This document shows, in pieces, positions 17,379-26,475 of a stretch of 64,000 nt of DNA. Source of the stretch: CAVTHW01 sp963734625 (GTDB lineage Bacteria; Acidobacteriota; Terriglobia; Bryobacterales; Bryobacteraceae). The notes under the pieces are model-generated. The model searched no databases. It was not told where the DNA came from and saw only the letters and a list, made by a program, of their open reading frames with translations. Location: NCBI GenBank assembly GCA_963734625.1, contig CAVTHW010000004.1, positions 67,171 to 131,170 of the forward strand. Direction: 5' to 3'. Position 1 is the stretch's first letter. Every line of letters starts with the position of its first letter. Position numbers and translations under genes: made by a program.

Positions 17379-18749
17379 TTAGTCTTCCGGCGCTGGTTCT
17401 TCTCCCAAGTCGGTCGCCAGGTTCTCGAACTTGGTCAGGTGGTGCAGGAACACCAGCTTGACCAGGCCGGTGGGGCCGTTGCGCTGCTTGCTAAGCATCA
17501 ACTCCGCCTGACCCTTCAGATCCTCGCGATCCCGCTTGTAGACCTCTTCGCGGAAGATAAAGGCCACGACGTCGGCGTCCTGCTCGATGGAGCCGGACTC
17601 GCGCAGGTCGCTGAGCTGCGGCCGGTGATCGCCGGGGCGCGTTTCCGGCGCGCGGCTCAGCTGGGAGAGAACCAGCATTGGGACGTCCAGTTCCTTGGCC
17701 AGCAGCTTCAAGCCGCGGCTCAAGGCGCTGATCTCCTGAACCCGGTTTTCAAACCGGCCCCGGCCGCTCATCAACTGGAGGTAATCGAGCACCACCAGAT
17801 GCAGATCCCCTTCGGCCTTTAGCTTACGCAACTTGGCGTGCATTTCCATCAGACTGCTGCCGGAAGTGTCATCGATGTACAGCGGCGCATCCACCAGCTC
17901 GCCAGCCGCCGCCTGCAGCTTGCGGCGCTCCTCTTGGTTGAGATAGCCCAGCCGAAACTTGTGGCTGTCCACCCGCGCCCCGGAGCAGAGCAGGCGGCTG
18001 AGCAGCGCTTCCTTCGACATTTCCAGCGAGAAGACCGCCACGGTCTTCTTCAGCTTCACCGCCGCGTGCTGGGCGATGTTCAGGGCCAGGGCAGTCTTGC
18101 CCATCGAGGGCCGGCCGGCCACGATGACCAGCTCACCCGGATGCAGGCCGCCGGTAAGCTCGTCGAACCGCTTGAAGCCAGTGCTCAGGCCGCGGATTCG
18201 CCGCCCCGGATCGAGAAACGTGCTCAGGCCGCCCTGGAATTGGTCGATGATCTCCTGGGGGGTCGACAGACCCACTCGGTTCCTGGATTCGCCAAGTTTG
18301 AGGAGGATCTCCTCGGCGCTCGACAGGATCTCCCGCGCTTCCTCGTCGCCGGCCATGCTGCGGTTGATCAGGCTTTGGCTGGCGAAGATGACCCGCCGCA
18401 GCAGGCTCTTGTCCTTCACGATCCGGGCGTAGCTGTCGAGGTTATGGATCTGGGGCAGGCCGTCGTCGAGCGATACCAGGTAGCTCAAGCCGTCGCAGGA
18501 CTCGAGCTGGCCGTTGCGCATCAACTCCTCGGCGACGGTCACGCGATCGATCTTCTCCCCGCGGTCCTGGAGGTCCGCCATTCGCAGGAAGATGCGGCGG
18601 TGCTTCTCGAGGCTGAAGTCGTCAGCCTCAAGAGTGGCCGCCGTTTGAATAAACAAAGACCCGTCGAGGAGCATGGAGCCCAGGACGTAGCGCTCAGCGT
18701 CCAGGTTGGCAGGCAAGCCCTTGTCGAAGGTAGCGTCGATGGTGGTCAT
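17379..18749 (-). CDS. dnaB: Replicative DNA helicase DnaB
   Basis: A 456-residue hexameric helicase that unwinds DNA at the replication fork. The N-terminal DnaG-interaction domain begins at ANLDAERYVLGSML. The RecA-like core has Walker A GRPSMGKTALAL (about residue 205), Walker B LVVLDYLQLM, and the conserved LSQLSR and RQRNGPTG-like SKQRNGPTG motifs near the C-terminus. The start ATG (MTTIDATF) was chosen because the frame upstream to 18791 lacks family residues. No intein or truncation is seen. It is transcribed alone. Confidence 0.96.
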   Translation of the reverse strand: MTTIDATFDKGLPANLDAERYVLGSMLLDGSLFIQTAATLEADDFSLEKHRRIFLRMADLQDRGEKIDRVTVAEELMRNGQLESCDGLSYLVSLDDGLPQIHNLDSYARIVKDKSLLRRVIFASQSLINRSMAGDEEAREILSSAEEILLKLGESRNRVGLSTPQEIIDQFQGGLSTFLDPGRRIRGLSTGFKRFDELTGGLHPGELVIVAGRPSMGKTALALNIAQHAAVKLKKTVAVFSLEMSKEALLSRLLCSGARVDSHKFRLGYLNQEERRKLQAAAGELVDAPLYIDDTSGSSLMEMHAKLRKLKAEGDLHLVVLDYLQLMSGRGRFENRVQEISALSRGLKLLAKELDVPMLVLSQLSRAPETRPGDHRPQLSDLRESGSIEQDADVVAFIFREEVYKRDREDLKGQAELMLSKQRNGPTGLVKLVFLHHLTKFENLATDLGEEPAPED

Positions 18750-18994
18750 TTGGGAAAACCCTAGACTACCCGGCTTTTGCGGGCGGTTCAAGAGATAGCC
18801 CTCTCAGCGGCTTACCCCTAGGAAAAGGCCGCCTTCGGAGGCGATGTGCGCGAACTGAAGAAGCCGTTTCCGGTGAACGCCTCAGGCGCGCGGCCACTTT
18901 TTTCCCACAGGATATCCGAAAACAAATCACCCCTATTTTGTACTATTCGGCGGCTGGTTTCCAGGCGTGTATTGTTAAGAATGTGTCGCCCAAT

Positions 18995-19279
18995 ATGCCT
19001 GACGTCCGTCTGGTGAATGTTTTTGAGGCTTGCGATTCCTTCGGATTGAGCCTGGCTGTTTCCGCTCTGGAAGAGGCGGGCATCGACTTTCTGGTCAGTG
19101 GAGACGAGTCCCGGACCCCTTTTATCGATTATGGGGTCGGCGTTGGACAAGCCCCATTGCTCAAGTGTTCTTCCCTAATTCTGGTCGCACCTGAAGACGA
19201 GCGCGAGGCCCGCGGGTTGCTGGAGCCGCTTCAGAACCCGCCGGCCCATGGCCTGGAAGAGGATTCGGAGCCGGAGTGA
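18995..19279 (+). CDS. DUF2007-like small cytoplasmic protein
   Basis: The 94-residue protein (MPDVRLVNVFEACDSFGLSL) has a beta-alpha-beta pattern: a strand, a helix over SLAVSALEEAGIDF, then the strand SLILVAPEDEREARGLLEPL. This resembles the putative signal-transducing DUF2007 proteins, whose residues around A..L.SAGI and V...E..RA..LL are conserved. It ends in TGATG overlapping the next start, so it is coupled to the methyltransferase gene. The start is uncertain: the frame opens at 18938 but family-like sequence begins at 18995. Confidence 0.65.
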   Translation: MPDVRLVNVFEACDSFGLSLAVSALEEAGIDFLVSGDESRTPFIDYGVGVGQAPLLKCSSLILVAPEDEREARGLLEPLQNPPAHGLEEDSEPE

Positions 19280-19869
19280 TGCGAACCTTTGGGTACGTGG
19301 CGTACGCCGAAGTTGTGGTCTGCTGCTGGGTGCTGGGCATTTTCGGCGCCGTGAGCCTGGCCCGTGCGTCGCGGCGGCGGAGATCGGCCGGCCCGGAGTC
19401 GGAGCGGGGGCCGCGATCGCCCAAGGCTCTCTGGGGGTTGGCGCTGGAAGTCGCGGCCTTCGTCGTCGTCCTGCTATTCCGCAGGAAGAGCGCGAGCTTT
19501 GCCGAGGCGCCCTTGCTGGTGGCCGCAATGCTGTTCGCCCCGGCCGCCGCGGCCCTTTTCGTCTCGGCCGCCCTGCACCTCGGTAATCAAATGCGCATTC
19601 AGGCCGTGGTCAGCGAGGCCCACGAACTGGTGACCAGCGGTCCCTACCGAGTGGTCCGCCATCCGATCTACGCGTCGATCTTCCTGTTGCTGCTCTCGAA
19701 CATCTGCTTGTTCGCCCGCTGGTGGGTGGCGCCGGCCGCCATCACGCTCTACATCCTCGGGACCGAGATCCGCGTGGGCGTCGAAGACCGTCTGCTCGCC
19801 AGCCGCTTCGGCCAGCGATTTGAGTCCTATAGAGCCCAGGTCGCGGCATACATCCCCGGGGTTCGGTGA
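19279..19869 (+). CDS. Isoprenylcysteine carboxyl methyltransferase-family membrane protein
   Basis: A 196-residue protein with about five membrane helices. The C-terminal half has the family signature: LVTSGPYRVVRHPIYASIF (G.Y..VRHP.Y), then GTEIRVGVEDRLLASRFGQRFESYRAQV (E...L...FG..Y..Y). These form the SAM pocket of ICMT/PEMT-type enzymes. Bacterial members methylate lipids or small molecules; the substrate here is unknown. The ATG overlaps the stop of the preceding gene; a GTG one codon earlier is possible. Confidence 0.82.
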   Translation: MRTFGYVAYAEVVVCCWVLGIFGAVSLARASRRRRSAGPESERGPRSPKALWGLALEVAAFVVVLLFRRKSASFAEAPLLVAAMLFAPAAAALFVSAALHLGNQMRIQAVVSEAHELVTSGPYRVVRHPIYASIFLLLLSNICLFARWWVAPAAITLYILGTEIRVGVEDRLLASRFGQRFESYRAQVAAYIPGVR

Positions 19870-19949
19870 CTGGTCTAACGGCTGGTATGGTATTCTCAGT
19901 TCTGGACTGAAACGCGAGGGTTTTTCCTTCCCAGCCGAGGGTTCTTTCT

Positions 19950-20699
19950 ATGTCAGGGCATTCCAAGTGGGCCACCATCAAGCACAAGAAGGCTGCCACC
20001 GACGCTAAGCGCGGCAAGGTCTTCACGCGGGTCATCAAAGAAATCATGATCGCCGCGCGCGAGGGCGGCGGCGACGTGGATAGCAATGCCCGGCTGCGCA
20101 CTGCCGTGGCCGCGGCCAAAGCGGTCAGCATGCCGGCCGAGAACATCAAGCGGGCCGTCATGCGCGGCACGGGCGAACTGGAAGGCGGCCAGATCGACGA
20201 AATCATGTTCGAGGCTTACGGGCCGGGGGGCGCGGCGGTGATGGTGCAGGTCGCCACGGACAACCGCAACCGCACGGTCAGCGACATCCGGCACCTGTTT
20301 TCGAAAATGGGCGGGAACCTGGCCGAACAAGGCGCGGTGGCCTGGATGTTCGAGCGCAAGAGCCAGATCCTGATCGAGCAGCAGAAGGCCACGGAAGACA
20401 CGCTGATGGGCGTGGTCCTGGACGCCGGGGCCGACGATCTGCGCGGCGACGGCGGGCAGTGGGAGGTCATTTCGCCCCCCGAGGCGCACGAGGCCGTCGT
20501 GGAGGCCTTGCGCAAGGCGGGCATCGAGACGGCCGAGGCGCAGATCAGCATGATCCCGAAGAACACGGTGAAGCTGACCGGCAAGAGCGCCGGGAGCATG
20601 CTGAAGCTCGCCGAGGCCCTGGAAGAACACGAAGACGTGCAGAACGTCTATTCCAATTTCGATATCGACGAGAAGGAGATGGAGGCGCTCGCCAGCTAG
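19950..20699 (+). CDS. YebC/PmpR-family regulatory protein
   Basis: A 249-residue cytoplasmic protein with the invariant start MSGHSKWATIKHKKAATDAKRGKVF, then NARLRTAVAAAKAVSMPAENIKRAV and EAYGPGGAAVMVQ. Members are known as DNA-binding regulators, and some relatives relieve ribosome stalling at proline runs. The full length matches the family (about 245). It sits 18 bases before ruvC, a widely conserved arrangement. Confidence 0.95.
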   Translation: MSGHSKWATIKHKKAATDAKRGKVFTRVIKEIMIAAREGGGDVDSNARLRTAVAAAKAVSMPAENIKRAVMRGTGELEGGQIDEIMFEAYGPGGAAVMVQVATDNRNRTVSDIRHLFSKMGGNLAEQGAVAWMFERKSQILIEQQKATEDTLMGVVLDAGADDLRGDGGQWEVISPPEAHEAVVEALRKAGIETAEAQISMIPKNTVKLTGKSAGSMLKLAEALEEHEDVQNVYSNFDIDEKEMEALAS

Positions 20700-20717
20700 G
20701 GGCGCCACGCGGGATGG

Positions 20718-21212
20718 ATGCGGGTTCTGGGGATTGACTGCGGTACCGAGCGAACCGGCTACGGCGTGATCGACAGCGACGGCCGGGACCACCGCCTGGT
20801 ATCGGCGGGCGTCATCCGCACCCAGACGAGCGATCCGCTGGAGTCGCGGCTGCTGGAGATCGCCCGCGGCTTGAGAGAGATACTTCGCGCGCACCTCCCG
20901 GCGGCGGTGGCTGTCGAGCAGGTTTTCCATGCCGCCAATCCCAGGACCGCTCTGAAGCTGGCGCACGTGCGCGGGGTGGCTCTGCTGGTCGCGGCCGAAG
21001 CAGGCCTGGAACTGGGGGAGTACTCGCCGCTGGAGATCAAGGCCAGCGTGGTGGGCTATGGGCGGGCGGAGAAGGAACAGGTTCAAATGATGGTCGGATC
21101 GCTGCTGGCGTTGAGTCAACCCCTGGCTGAAGATGCGGCCGACGCGCTGGCGGTTGCCATTTGCCACGCGACACGCACTTCGGTTGGACGCCGAGAGGCG
21201 GCGGTGCGATGA
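20718..21212 (+). CDS. ruvC: Holliday junction endonuclease RuvC
   Basis: A 164-residue RNase-H-fold resolvase that cuts four-way DNA junctions. The catalytic carboxylates are present: D7 in GIDCGTE, E67 in AVEQVF, and D139/D142 in EDAADALAVAICHA. The length is normal (about 160-175). ruvA and ruvB do not follow; instead a secreted protein and tpiA do. The last codons overlap the next gene (ATGA). Confidence 0.95.
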   Translation: MRVLGIDCGTERTGYGVIDSDGRDHRLVSAGVIRTQTSDPLESRLLEIARGLREILRAHLPAAVAVEQVFHAANPRTALKLAHVRGVALLVAAEAGLELGEYSPLEIKASVVGYGRAEKEQVQMMVGSLLALSQPLAEDAADALAVAICHATRTSVGRREAAVR

Positions 21213-21835
21213 GATTGCCGGCGGCGTTGCTGCTGGCGGCCTCGCTGGCCTCGGCGGCCGGCCTGCCGAAGATTCGCTTCGTGAAGGATTTTCCGAAGAG
21301 CGAACCCGCTTACACCGCCATCTGGGTCGACCGGAGCGGCAAGGGAGAGTGGACGGATTCACCCGACGGGGCGCGGCCCCTGGCGGTTCAACTGGAACCC
21401 GCGGAAACCGAGGCCATTTTCGGTCTGGCCGAGAAACTGGACTACTTCGCGAGGCCCCTGGAGGCCGGTGCGAAGGTCGCCTTCACCGGCGCGAAGAGCT
21501 TCCGGTGGGAGGGCGAGCCGGCCAATCACGAGGTCAAGTTCAACTACACGGCCGATCCGGACGGCCGGGCTTTGACGGTTTGGTTCGACAAGATTTCCGA
21601 GACCATGCAGCGCATGGCGGGCTTGGAGAGCGCGGTCAAGTTCGACAAGCTGGGCGTCGACCGGGAGATTCTGTTGTTACAGGCGGCGCTGGAAGGCAAG
21701 CGGCTGGCGGGCGCGAGGCAACTGCTGCCGCTGCTCGACCGTGTCGCCGCCAACCAGACCATCATGAACCGGGCGCGTGAGCGGGCGGCGAGCATGGCGG
21801 AGGCCATCCGCGCGGGCATGAGCGGGCAGAATTGA
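21209..21835 (+). CDS. Exported protein of unknown function, coupled to ruvC
   Basis: The 208-residue protein starts with a Sec-type signal (MRLPAALLLAASLASAAG). The mature part contains DFPKSEPAYTAIWVDRSGKGEW, an FRWEGEPANHEVKFNY stretch and a C-terminal helical segment with many Arg and Ala residues. I do not recognise a named family. Its ATG overlaps the ruvC stop (GATGA), so it is translationally coupled to a cytoplasmic DNA-repair gene, probably just operon packing. tpiA follows after 39 bases. Confidence 0.7.
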   Translation: MRLPAALLLAASLASAAGLPKIRFVKDFPKSEPAYTAIWVDRSGKGEWTDSPDGARPLAVQLEPAETEAIFGLAEKLDYFARPLEAGAKVAFTGAKSFRWEGEPANHEVKFNYTADPDGRALTVWFDKISETMQRMAGLESAVKFDKLGVDREILLLQAALEGKRLAGARQLLPLLDRVAANQTIMNRARERAASMAEAIRAGMSGQN

Positions 21836-21874
21836 GATCATAGAGAAAGGAACACGCTTCATAAGCGCAATCGT

Positions 21875-22627
21875 ATGAGAAAACCACTGATCGCAGGAAA
21901 CTGGAAGATGTACAAGAATGCGGAGGAGACGTCCGCGTTCTTCAAAGCTTTTCTCCCGCTGGTGGAGAAATCCGAACACTGTGACATCGTGATTTGCCCC
22001 CCGTTCCCGAACCTGGCGGTGGCGGCGGTCGCTGCCCAGTCGAGCAAGGTCGAGATCGGCGGCCAGAACATGTACTGGAAGAAGGAAGGCGCCTTCACGG
22101 GCGAAGTTTCCGCTTCCATGCTGCTGGGCGTGGGCTGCAAATGGGTGATCATTGGGCACAGCGAACGACGCCAGTTCTTCGGTGAGACCGACGAGACGGT
22201 TTACGAGAAGACGGTGGCGGCGCTGGAGGCCGGGTTGATGCCGATCGTGTGTGTGGGCGAGAAACTGGAAGAGCGCGAGGCCGAAAAGACCGAGCCGGTG
22301 CTGCTGGCGCAGTTGCTGGGCGGCGTCGGCAAGCTGAAGTCCGAGCAATTCGCCAAGATTGCCATTGCGTACGAACCGGTGTGGGCCATTGGGACCGGGA
22401 AGACGGCCACGCCCGAAATGGCGCAGGCGGCGCATCGCTACATCCGCTCGATGGTGGCGCGGCACGTGGGCTTTGGCGCGGCGGGGCCGGTGCGGGTGCT
22501 CTACGGTGGCAGCGTGAAGCCGGACAACATCAAGGGGATCATGGCGCAAGCGGACGTCGACGGCGTGCTGGTGGGCGGGGCGAGCCTAGATCCGCAGTCG
22601 TTCGCCGGCATCGTGAATTACAAGTAG
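21875..22627 (+). CDS. tpiA: Triose-phosphate isomerase
   Basis: A 250-residue (beta/alpha)8 enzyme interconverting dihydroxyacetone phosphate and glyceraldehyde 3-phosphate. Visible: IAGNWKMYKN (catalytic Lys), VIIGHSERRQFFGETD (catalytic His, about residue 94), AYEPVWAIGTGKTA (catalytic Glu then the phosphate loop), and YGGSVKPDN near the C-terminus. Full length and apparently intact. It converges with the Hsp15-like gene, 27 bases apart. Confidence 0.97.
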   Translation: MRKPLIAGNWKMYKNAEETSAFFKAFLPLVEKSEHCDIVICPPFPNLAVAAVAAQSSKVEIGGQNMYWKKEGAFTGEVSASMLLGVGCKWVIIGHSERRQFFGETDETVYEKTVAALEAGLMPIVCVGEKLEEREAEKTEPVLLAQLLGGVGKLKSEQFAKIAIAYEPVWAIGTGKTATPEMAQAAHRYIRSMVARHVGFGAAGPVRVLYGGSVKPDNIKGIMAQADVDGVLVGGASLDPQSFAGIVNYK

Positions 22628-22654
22628 GCGGGGCGGGGGGCGCCCCCGCCGTGG

Positions 22655-23032
22655 TCACACTCTACGCCGAAGCCGATCGATTTCACGGCGATCGCGTTTC
22701 GAGGGTCTGCCTTCCCGGAATGCTTCGGAATGCGGCAGGGCTTTGCGCTCTTCGGCCAGTTTCAGCCGCAACTCCCGGCTGGCCTCGGTCTCACGGTAGA
22801 GCGTCTGCGCAACTACCGCCGGGCCGCGCATCTCACTGAGGACCAGAACCTCCACCTGAAAATCGCCGCCGTCGTTCTTCACCCGCAACACGTCGCCGAC
22901 CCGAACCTCGCGCGCAGCCTTGGCTGCTTGTCCGTTGAACTCAATCCTGCCGAGTTCACATGCCCGCGCAGCGAGCGAGCGCGTCTTGAAGAACCGGGCG
23001 GCCCAGAGCCACTTGTCCATTCTCACCTGCAT
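22655..23032 (-). CDS. S4-domain RNA-binding protein, Hsp15-like
   Basis: A 125-residue protein beginning MQVRMDKWLWAARFFKTRSLA, the S4 RNA-binding helix pair of Hsp15 (HslR/YrfH). Hsp15 in E. coli recycles stalled 50S subunits carrying nascent chains. The C-terminal third is a long basic helix (SKRDRREIDRLRRRV), as in the family. The start codon directly follows the upstream stop (TGAATG), so it is translationally coupled. An inner ATG at 23020 is an alternative start. Confidence 0.88.
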   Translation of the reverse strand: MQVRMDKWLWAARFFKTRSLAARACELGRIEFNGQAAKAAREVRVGDVLRVKNDGGDFQVEVLVLSEMRGPAVVAQTLYRETEASRELRLKLAEERKALPHSEAFREGRPSKRDRREIDRLRRRV

Positions 23033-23932
23033 TCACTTGGCAGGTTGAGACTTGGCGCGGTTGCGCTGCTCGATGCGCAGCAGCTCGCTAGCCATGTCTT
23101 CGTAGTACTGCTTGTCCTTCATGCTGGCCCGAGAGCCCGGGAAGTAGATCAGCATAATCTGGGCCACATCTTCGGCCGCGCCGTCGAAGGTGAAAGCCAC
23201 CCGGTCGCCTCCAGCCAAGCGGGTGTTGTCGATCAGCGGGAAATCGAAAGGTCCGAGATGAAACGGCTTGGTTTGCAGTTCCATAACCGGCGGCGTGCCG
23301 GTATTCCACACTGTGAGCCGGACCAGAAACTCCTGCCGCTGCGGGTCATGGGTCAGGACCTCGACGCGGAAAGTGCGCGGCGGCGCATCGCTCCCCGGAA
23401 GATCCAGGGCCTGGTCTCCAAACAAGGCCACCGGGCCCTGCTTGAGCTTCTCCAGGTCCACCATGCCGGTTCTGACGGTGGAAGCCTCGCGGATGGCATC
23501 CACCTCCCGGCGCACGACCTCCTGGGCCGAGAAGGTCAGCCGCTTCATCAGCTCCTCGGAGCCCGCTTTGGGCCTGGCGGACAGTGTCCGGTAAACGTCC
23601 TTGAAGAGCGGGCTCAGATCCAGAGACTCGTGGAAGTTGCTGGCCAGCAACTCCAAACGCAAGACGTTGGCCTCCATGTCATCGGTCTTTCTCTCCAGAA
23701 ACGGCAGGATCGTGGACTGAAACATATCCTTCCGGAGAGCGCTTTCGGCCTCCTCGCGCCGGTTCATCATGTCGGCGTAGGTTCGGCGCGCGCTCTCCTT
23801 CTCCTGCCAACTGGAGGCGTACTGGCCGATGATCAGGGTCGTCACCGGGATGACGAGAATCTGCAACCATCGCCAGGGATCCTTATGCTGCGGAGGTGGA
23901 CTAGGCGGAGCCGGCGCTGGTTCGATAGCCAT
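23033..23932 (-). CDS. Membrane-anchored protein of unknown function
   Basis: The 299-residue protein has a Pro-rich N-terminus (APAPPSPPPQ), a single helix (LQILVIPVTTLIIGQYAS, about residues 22-40), then a long charged, probably coiled-coil segment (residues 45-95) and a beta-rich C-terminal domain (FRVEVLTHDPQRQEFLVRL, VAFTFDGAAEDVAQIMLIY). No family was recognised. The start was placed at MAIEPAPAPP, 5 bases after the stop of the upstream small exported protein; the longer frame reaches through that gene. Coupled to the Hsp15-like gene. Confidence 0.6.
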   Translation of the reverse strand: MAIEPAPAPPSPPPQHKDPWRWLQILVIPVTTLIIGQYASSWQEKESARRTYADMMNRREEAESALRKDMFQSTILPFLERKTDDMEANVLRLELLASNFHESLDLSPLFKDVYRTLSARPKAGSEELMKRLTFSAQEVVRREVDAIREASTVRTGMVDLEKLKQGPVALFGDQALDLPGSDAPPRTFRVEVLTHDPQRQEFLVRLTVWNTGTPPVMELQTKPFHLGPFDFPLIDNTRLAGGDRVAFTFDGAAEDVAQIMLIYFPGSRASMKDKQYYEDMASELLRIEQRNRAKSQPAK

Positions 23933-23937
23933 GGATG

Positions 23938-24264
23938 TCACCGCCGGACGAGGGTGTACTTGCCGTCTTGCACTTGCAGCTCGAAGTCGGCCGAAACAGG
24001 TTCGCTTTGGGAAGGGATAGTAGCCGCCGGCTTCTGGCCCTTGTAGGTCAGCGTGATCGTACAGCGGCCCGTTTTCTGCAGGTTCACGCGATAGGCTCCG
24101 AAATTGTCGGTCTTGCCTTTCGCTTGTTCGCCGGAGCAATCGACTACCACTTCAGTGCCGCTGGCAACCGCTTTGCCTCCCTCGGTCAAAGTGCCGAAGA
24201 TCTGGCCGCCGAACAGTGGCAGGGCGAATCCCAGGGCCCCCAGGAATATCAATTTTTTGGTCAT
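23938..24264 (-). CDS. Small exported protein with a carboxypeptidase-regulatory-like fold
   Basis: A 108-residue protein with a Sec signal (MTKKLIFLGALGFALPLFGG). The mature part, GQIFGTLTEGGKAVASGTEV, then AYRVNLQKTGRCTITLTYKG, follows the strand pattern of CarboxypepD_reg/transthyretin-like domains. It contains two cysteines (VVDCSG and GRCTI) that could form a disulfide. The ribosome site AAGGAGCGCC is clear. It leads the two genes downstream on the minus strand. Confidence 0.68.
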   Translation of the reverse strand: MTKKLIFLGALGFALPLFGGQIFGTLTEGGKAVASGTEVVVDCSGEQAKGKTDNFGAYRVNLQKTGRCTITLTYKGQKPAATIPSQSEPVSADFELQVQDGKYTLVRR

Positions 24265-24350
24265 GGCGCTCCTTTCACTCCGACTCCAGGGTAACAGCTT
24301 GCCAGAGGAGTGGGCACTCCCTCGGAAACCGGCGTTGCCGGAGGCGAGGC

Positions 24351-26396
24351 TTACTTAGTGGCAGTGGCGGCGGCGGGCAGAAAGTTCTCCATCACCCAGA
24401 CTTCGCCTCTTTCCCCGCCGGCGGTGAAAGCGATATGCCGCCCGTCCGGATGGACGGAGAGATGGCGCATATTCTCCCCTGTGATCCCCAGTTTTCGGGG
24501 TTCGCCGCCTTGGACGGGGACCAACCACAGCTCGTCTTTCGAACCACCGGGGCTGGCCCGCCTGGCGAGGAGCACGCTCTGGCCGTCAGGCGCCCATGCG
24601 ATCTTGCCGGACTCGAAGCTCGATCCGTCTCCGCGCAGCAACTCGCGCGCTTCTCCTCCCGCAGCCGGCATGACCTTGATGATCTTCGATCCCGATTCAG
24701 AAACTTGAAAGGCCAACTGCCGCCCGTCGCGCGACACAACCAGATTGCCTGCATAATTAGAGGAGCTATCGACGAGGCTATGCAGTTCTTTCTCCTGGCC
24801 AGTCTGGAGATCCCGCAACACAATGAAACGCCCACGATGGTAGAAAATCGCCTTGCCGTCGCGGGACCAAGCTGGTGACCAGCCCCCTCTGGCCAAGGGG
24901 AAAGGACTGAAGTCGCCGGTCTGGACGTCGATGAGGAACCTGCCGAAACTACCGGCAGGATGTTCTGCGGTAGCAAGCAAGGAGCGGCCGTCAGGGGACC
25001 AGTGAACCTGGGTCACCTGGTCGAGCTTGGACGCGAGTTCATGCACTGCCCCGGTTTCGGTGGAGCGGATGCAAAGCGCCCTGGCTCCCCACGCCCCGGG
25101 ACCTCGCTTCGAAAGGAAGATCAACTCCCGGCCGTCCGGCGACCAGTCGGGCCTGCTATTGGATCCCACCAAGCGCTGGGTAGCCAGACTCGGCGCAGAA
25201 ATGAGTTTGCCTGTGGCAAGATCAAGCTCGGCGATGTACACATCATTCATCTCCATCCGGACGCCGTAGTAGTACGAGCCGTTTCGGGTAAACCCCATTG
25301 CGGCGAGGTCCATCCCCAGGTCTGGCTTGACCAACTCGAGAGTTCCCTGGGATTTGCCGTCAGCAACTTGAATCCACCAGGCGCCCATGGTTCCGGTGCG
25401 GTTGCTGAGGAACAGGATTCTCTTGCCATCTGGCGTCCAGGCGGGATCGACATCGTTAGCCGGGTGCTGAACCAGTGGGGTCTCGCGCCCCCCGTCCAAG
25501 GCAAGCACGAATATGTCCTTCTCCGCGGATCCAAGGCGCTGCGGATAAGCGTATGCGATATAGCGGCCGTCGGGAGAGAACCGAGGGCGTGCGAGCGATT
25601 GCTCGTCGAAGGTCTTCAGCACTCGCACGGAACCGTCCCCCACGGAAATCAGCGCCATCTGGCTGGTCCCGCCTCTTATGTTGAGGACGGCCAGAATGCT
25701 CTTGCCGTCCGGGGACCAATCGGCGAGCCATCCCCCCGCCTCAGCGTTTCTGTAAAGAACGCGAGGCTTGGTCCCATCCAGCCCGACCACGCGCACTTCA
25801 TAGAGCGAGTCCTGATACCAGGTGTAAGCCACCTGCTTGCCGTCCGGGGATGGTATCGAAGTATAGGCGGAATCATCAATACTTTGGCGTTGGGTGAGCT
25901 GTCGTATCTGCCCGGTGGCGAGGTCGTAAACTTTCACGTTTTCACTCGAATCGCGGAAAGTCAGATAGGCGCCGTCGCGGGAGGGCGCCCCAAAAACATC
26001 CGTATTGGGAATCCCGACCCGGCGGACTGTGATTGTGGAAGGTTCAGCGGACTTCAACGCGGTGAGCCGTGCACGGGCTTCGGCTACAGCCCCGGCCTGG
26101 TTCGGAAAGCGGCTCAGCACTTGCTCGTATGCCTTGCGCGCCTCGGTATCGCCGAGCTTTTCATAGCACTCGCCCATCCGGAGCAGCGCCTTGGCGGCTA
26201 CCGCCTGGTCGCGGTTCTGAGCGAGCTTCTTGTACTGCTCGATGGCGCCCTTCAAGTCGCCGTCGACCACTTCTTTCTTGATTGCGGACTGAAGCGCCAC
26301 TTCCGCCCGGCTGTCCTTTACTTGACCCGGCGCGTAGCCGGTTGATAGAACCGCGCCGAGCGCCGCGACCAGCAGCAATAGCGTTGATGCTTTCAT
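24351..26396 (-). CDS. PD40 (TolB-like) beta-propeller with tetratricopeptide head, copy 1
   Basis: The 681-residue protein has a signal (MKASTLLLLVAALGAVLSTG) and then a tetratricopeptide-like section (about residues 45-120: GDLKGAIEQYKKL, AAKALLRMGECYEKLGD). A propeller follows, with repeated blades ending in SPDGK/SPDGR (YTSIPSPDGKQVAY, DWSPDGKSILAV, RFSPDGRYIAYAY, and others). It probably acts in the periplasm. It is the third gene of the unit HK-RR-PD40, 80 bases after the regulator, and has a strong AGGAGG ribosome site. The paralogue at 30715 shares the plan and the C-terminal ENFLPAAA end. The function of the pair is unknown. Confidence 0.85.
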   Translation of the reverse strand: MKASTLLLLVAALGAVLSTGYAPGQVKDSRAEVALQSAIKKEVVDGDLKGAIEQYKKLAQNRDQAVAAKALLRMGECYEKLGDTEARKAYEQVLSRFPNQAGAVAEARARLTALKSAEPSTITVRRVGIPNTDVFGAPSRDGAYLTFRDSSENVKVYDLATGQIRQLTQRQSIDDSAYTSIPSPDGKQVAYTWYQDSLYEVRVVGLDGTKPRVLYRNAEAGGWLADWSPDGKSILAVLNIRGGTSQMALISVGDGSVRVLKTFDEQSLARPRFSPDGRYIAYAYPQRLGSAEKDIFVLALDGGRETPLVQHPANDVDPAWTPDGKRILFLSNRTGTMGAWWIQVADGKSQGTLELVKPDLGMDLAAMGFTRNGSYYYGVRMEMNDVYIAELDLATGKLISAPSLATQRLVGSNSRPDWSPDGRELIFLSKRGPGAWGARALCIRSTETGAVHELASKLDQVTQVHWSPDGRSLLATAEHPAGSFGRFLIDVQTGDFSPFPLARGGWSPAWSRDGKAIFYHRGRFIVLRDLQTGQEKELHSLVDSSSNYAGNLVVSRDGRQLAFQVSESGSKIIKVMPAAGGEARELLRGDGSSFESGKIAWAPDGQSVLLARRASPGGSKDELWLVPVQGGEPRKLGITGENMRHLSVHPDGRHIAFTAGGERGEVWVMENFLPAAATATK

Positions 26397-26454
26397 CCTG
26401 ATTTCCTCCTGCACACCCAGGCTACGACGCGAGTGTCCGGCTCCTGTCCGTGCA

Positions 26455-26474
26455 ATTGTCAGGATTCGGTGAAG
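26455..26474. promoter_or_regulatory. Candidate response-regulator site before PD40 copy 1
   Basis: The gap between the RR1 stop and PD40-1 holds ATTGTCAGGATT at 26455-26466 overlapping GATTCGGTGAAG at 26463-26474. The first 12-mer recurs exactly before HK1 (29126-29137), and GATTCGGTG recurs before PD40-2 (32870-32878). OmpR/PhoB-type regulators bind such tandem half-sites. The assignment is inferred from recurrence and position. Confidence 0.45.
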
Positions 26475-26475
26475 C

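Noticed and set aside
18750..18994. Possible riboswitch or structured leader upstream of dnaB
   Set aside because: Only a short CGCCT/AGGCG hairpin is visible; no conserved riboswitch core is recognisable.
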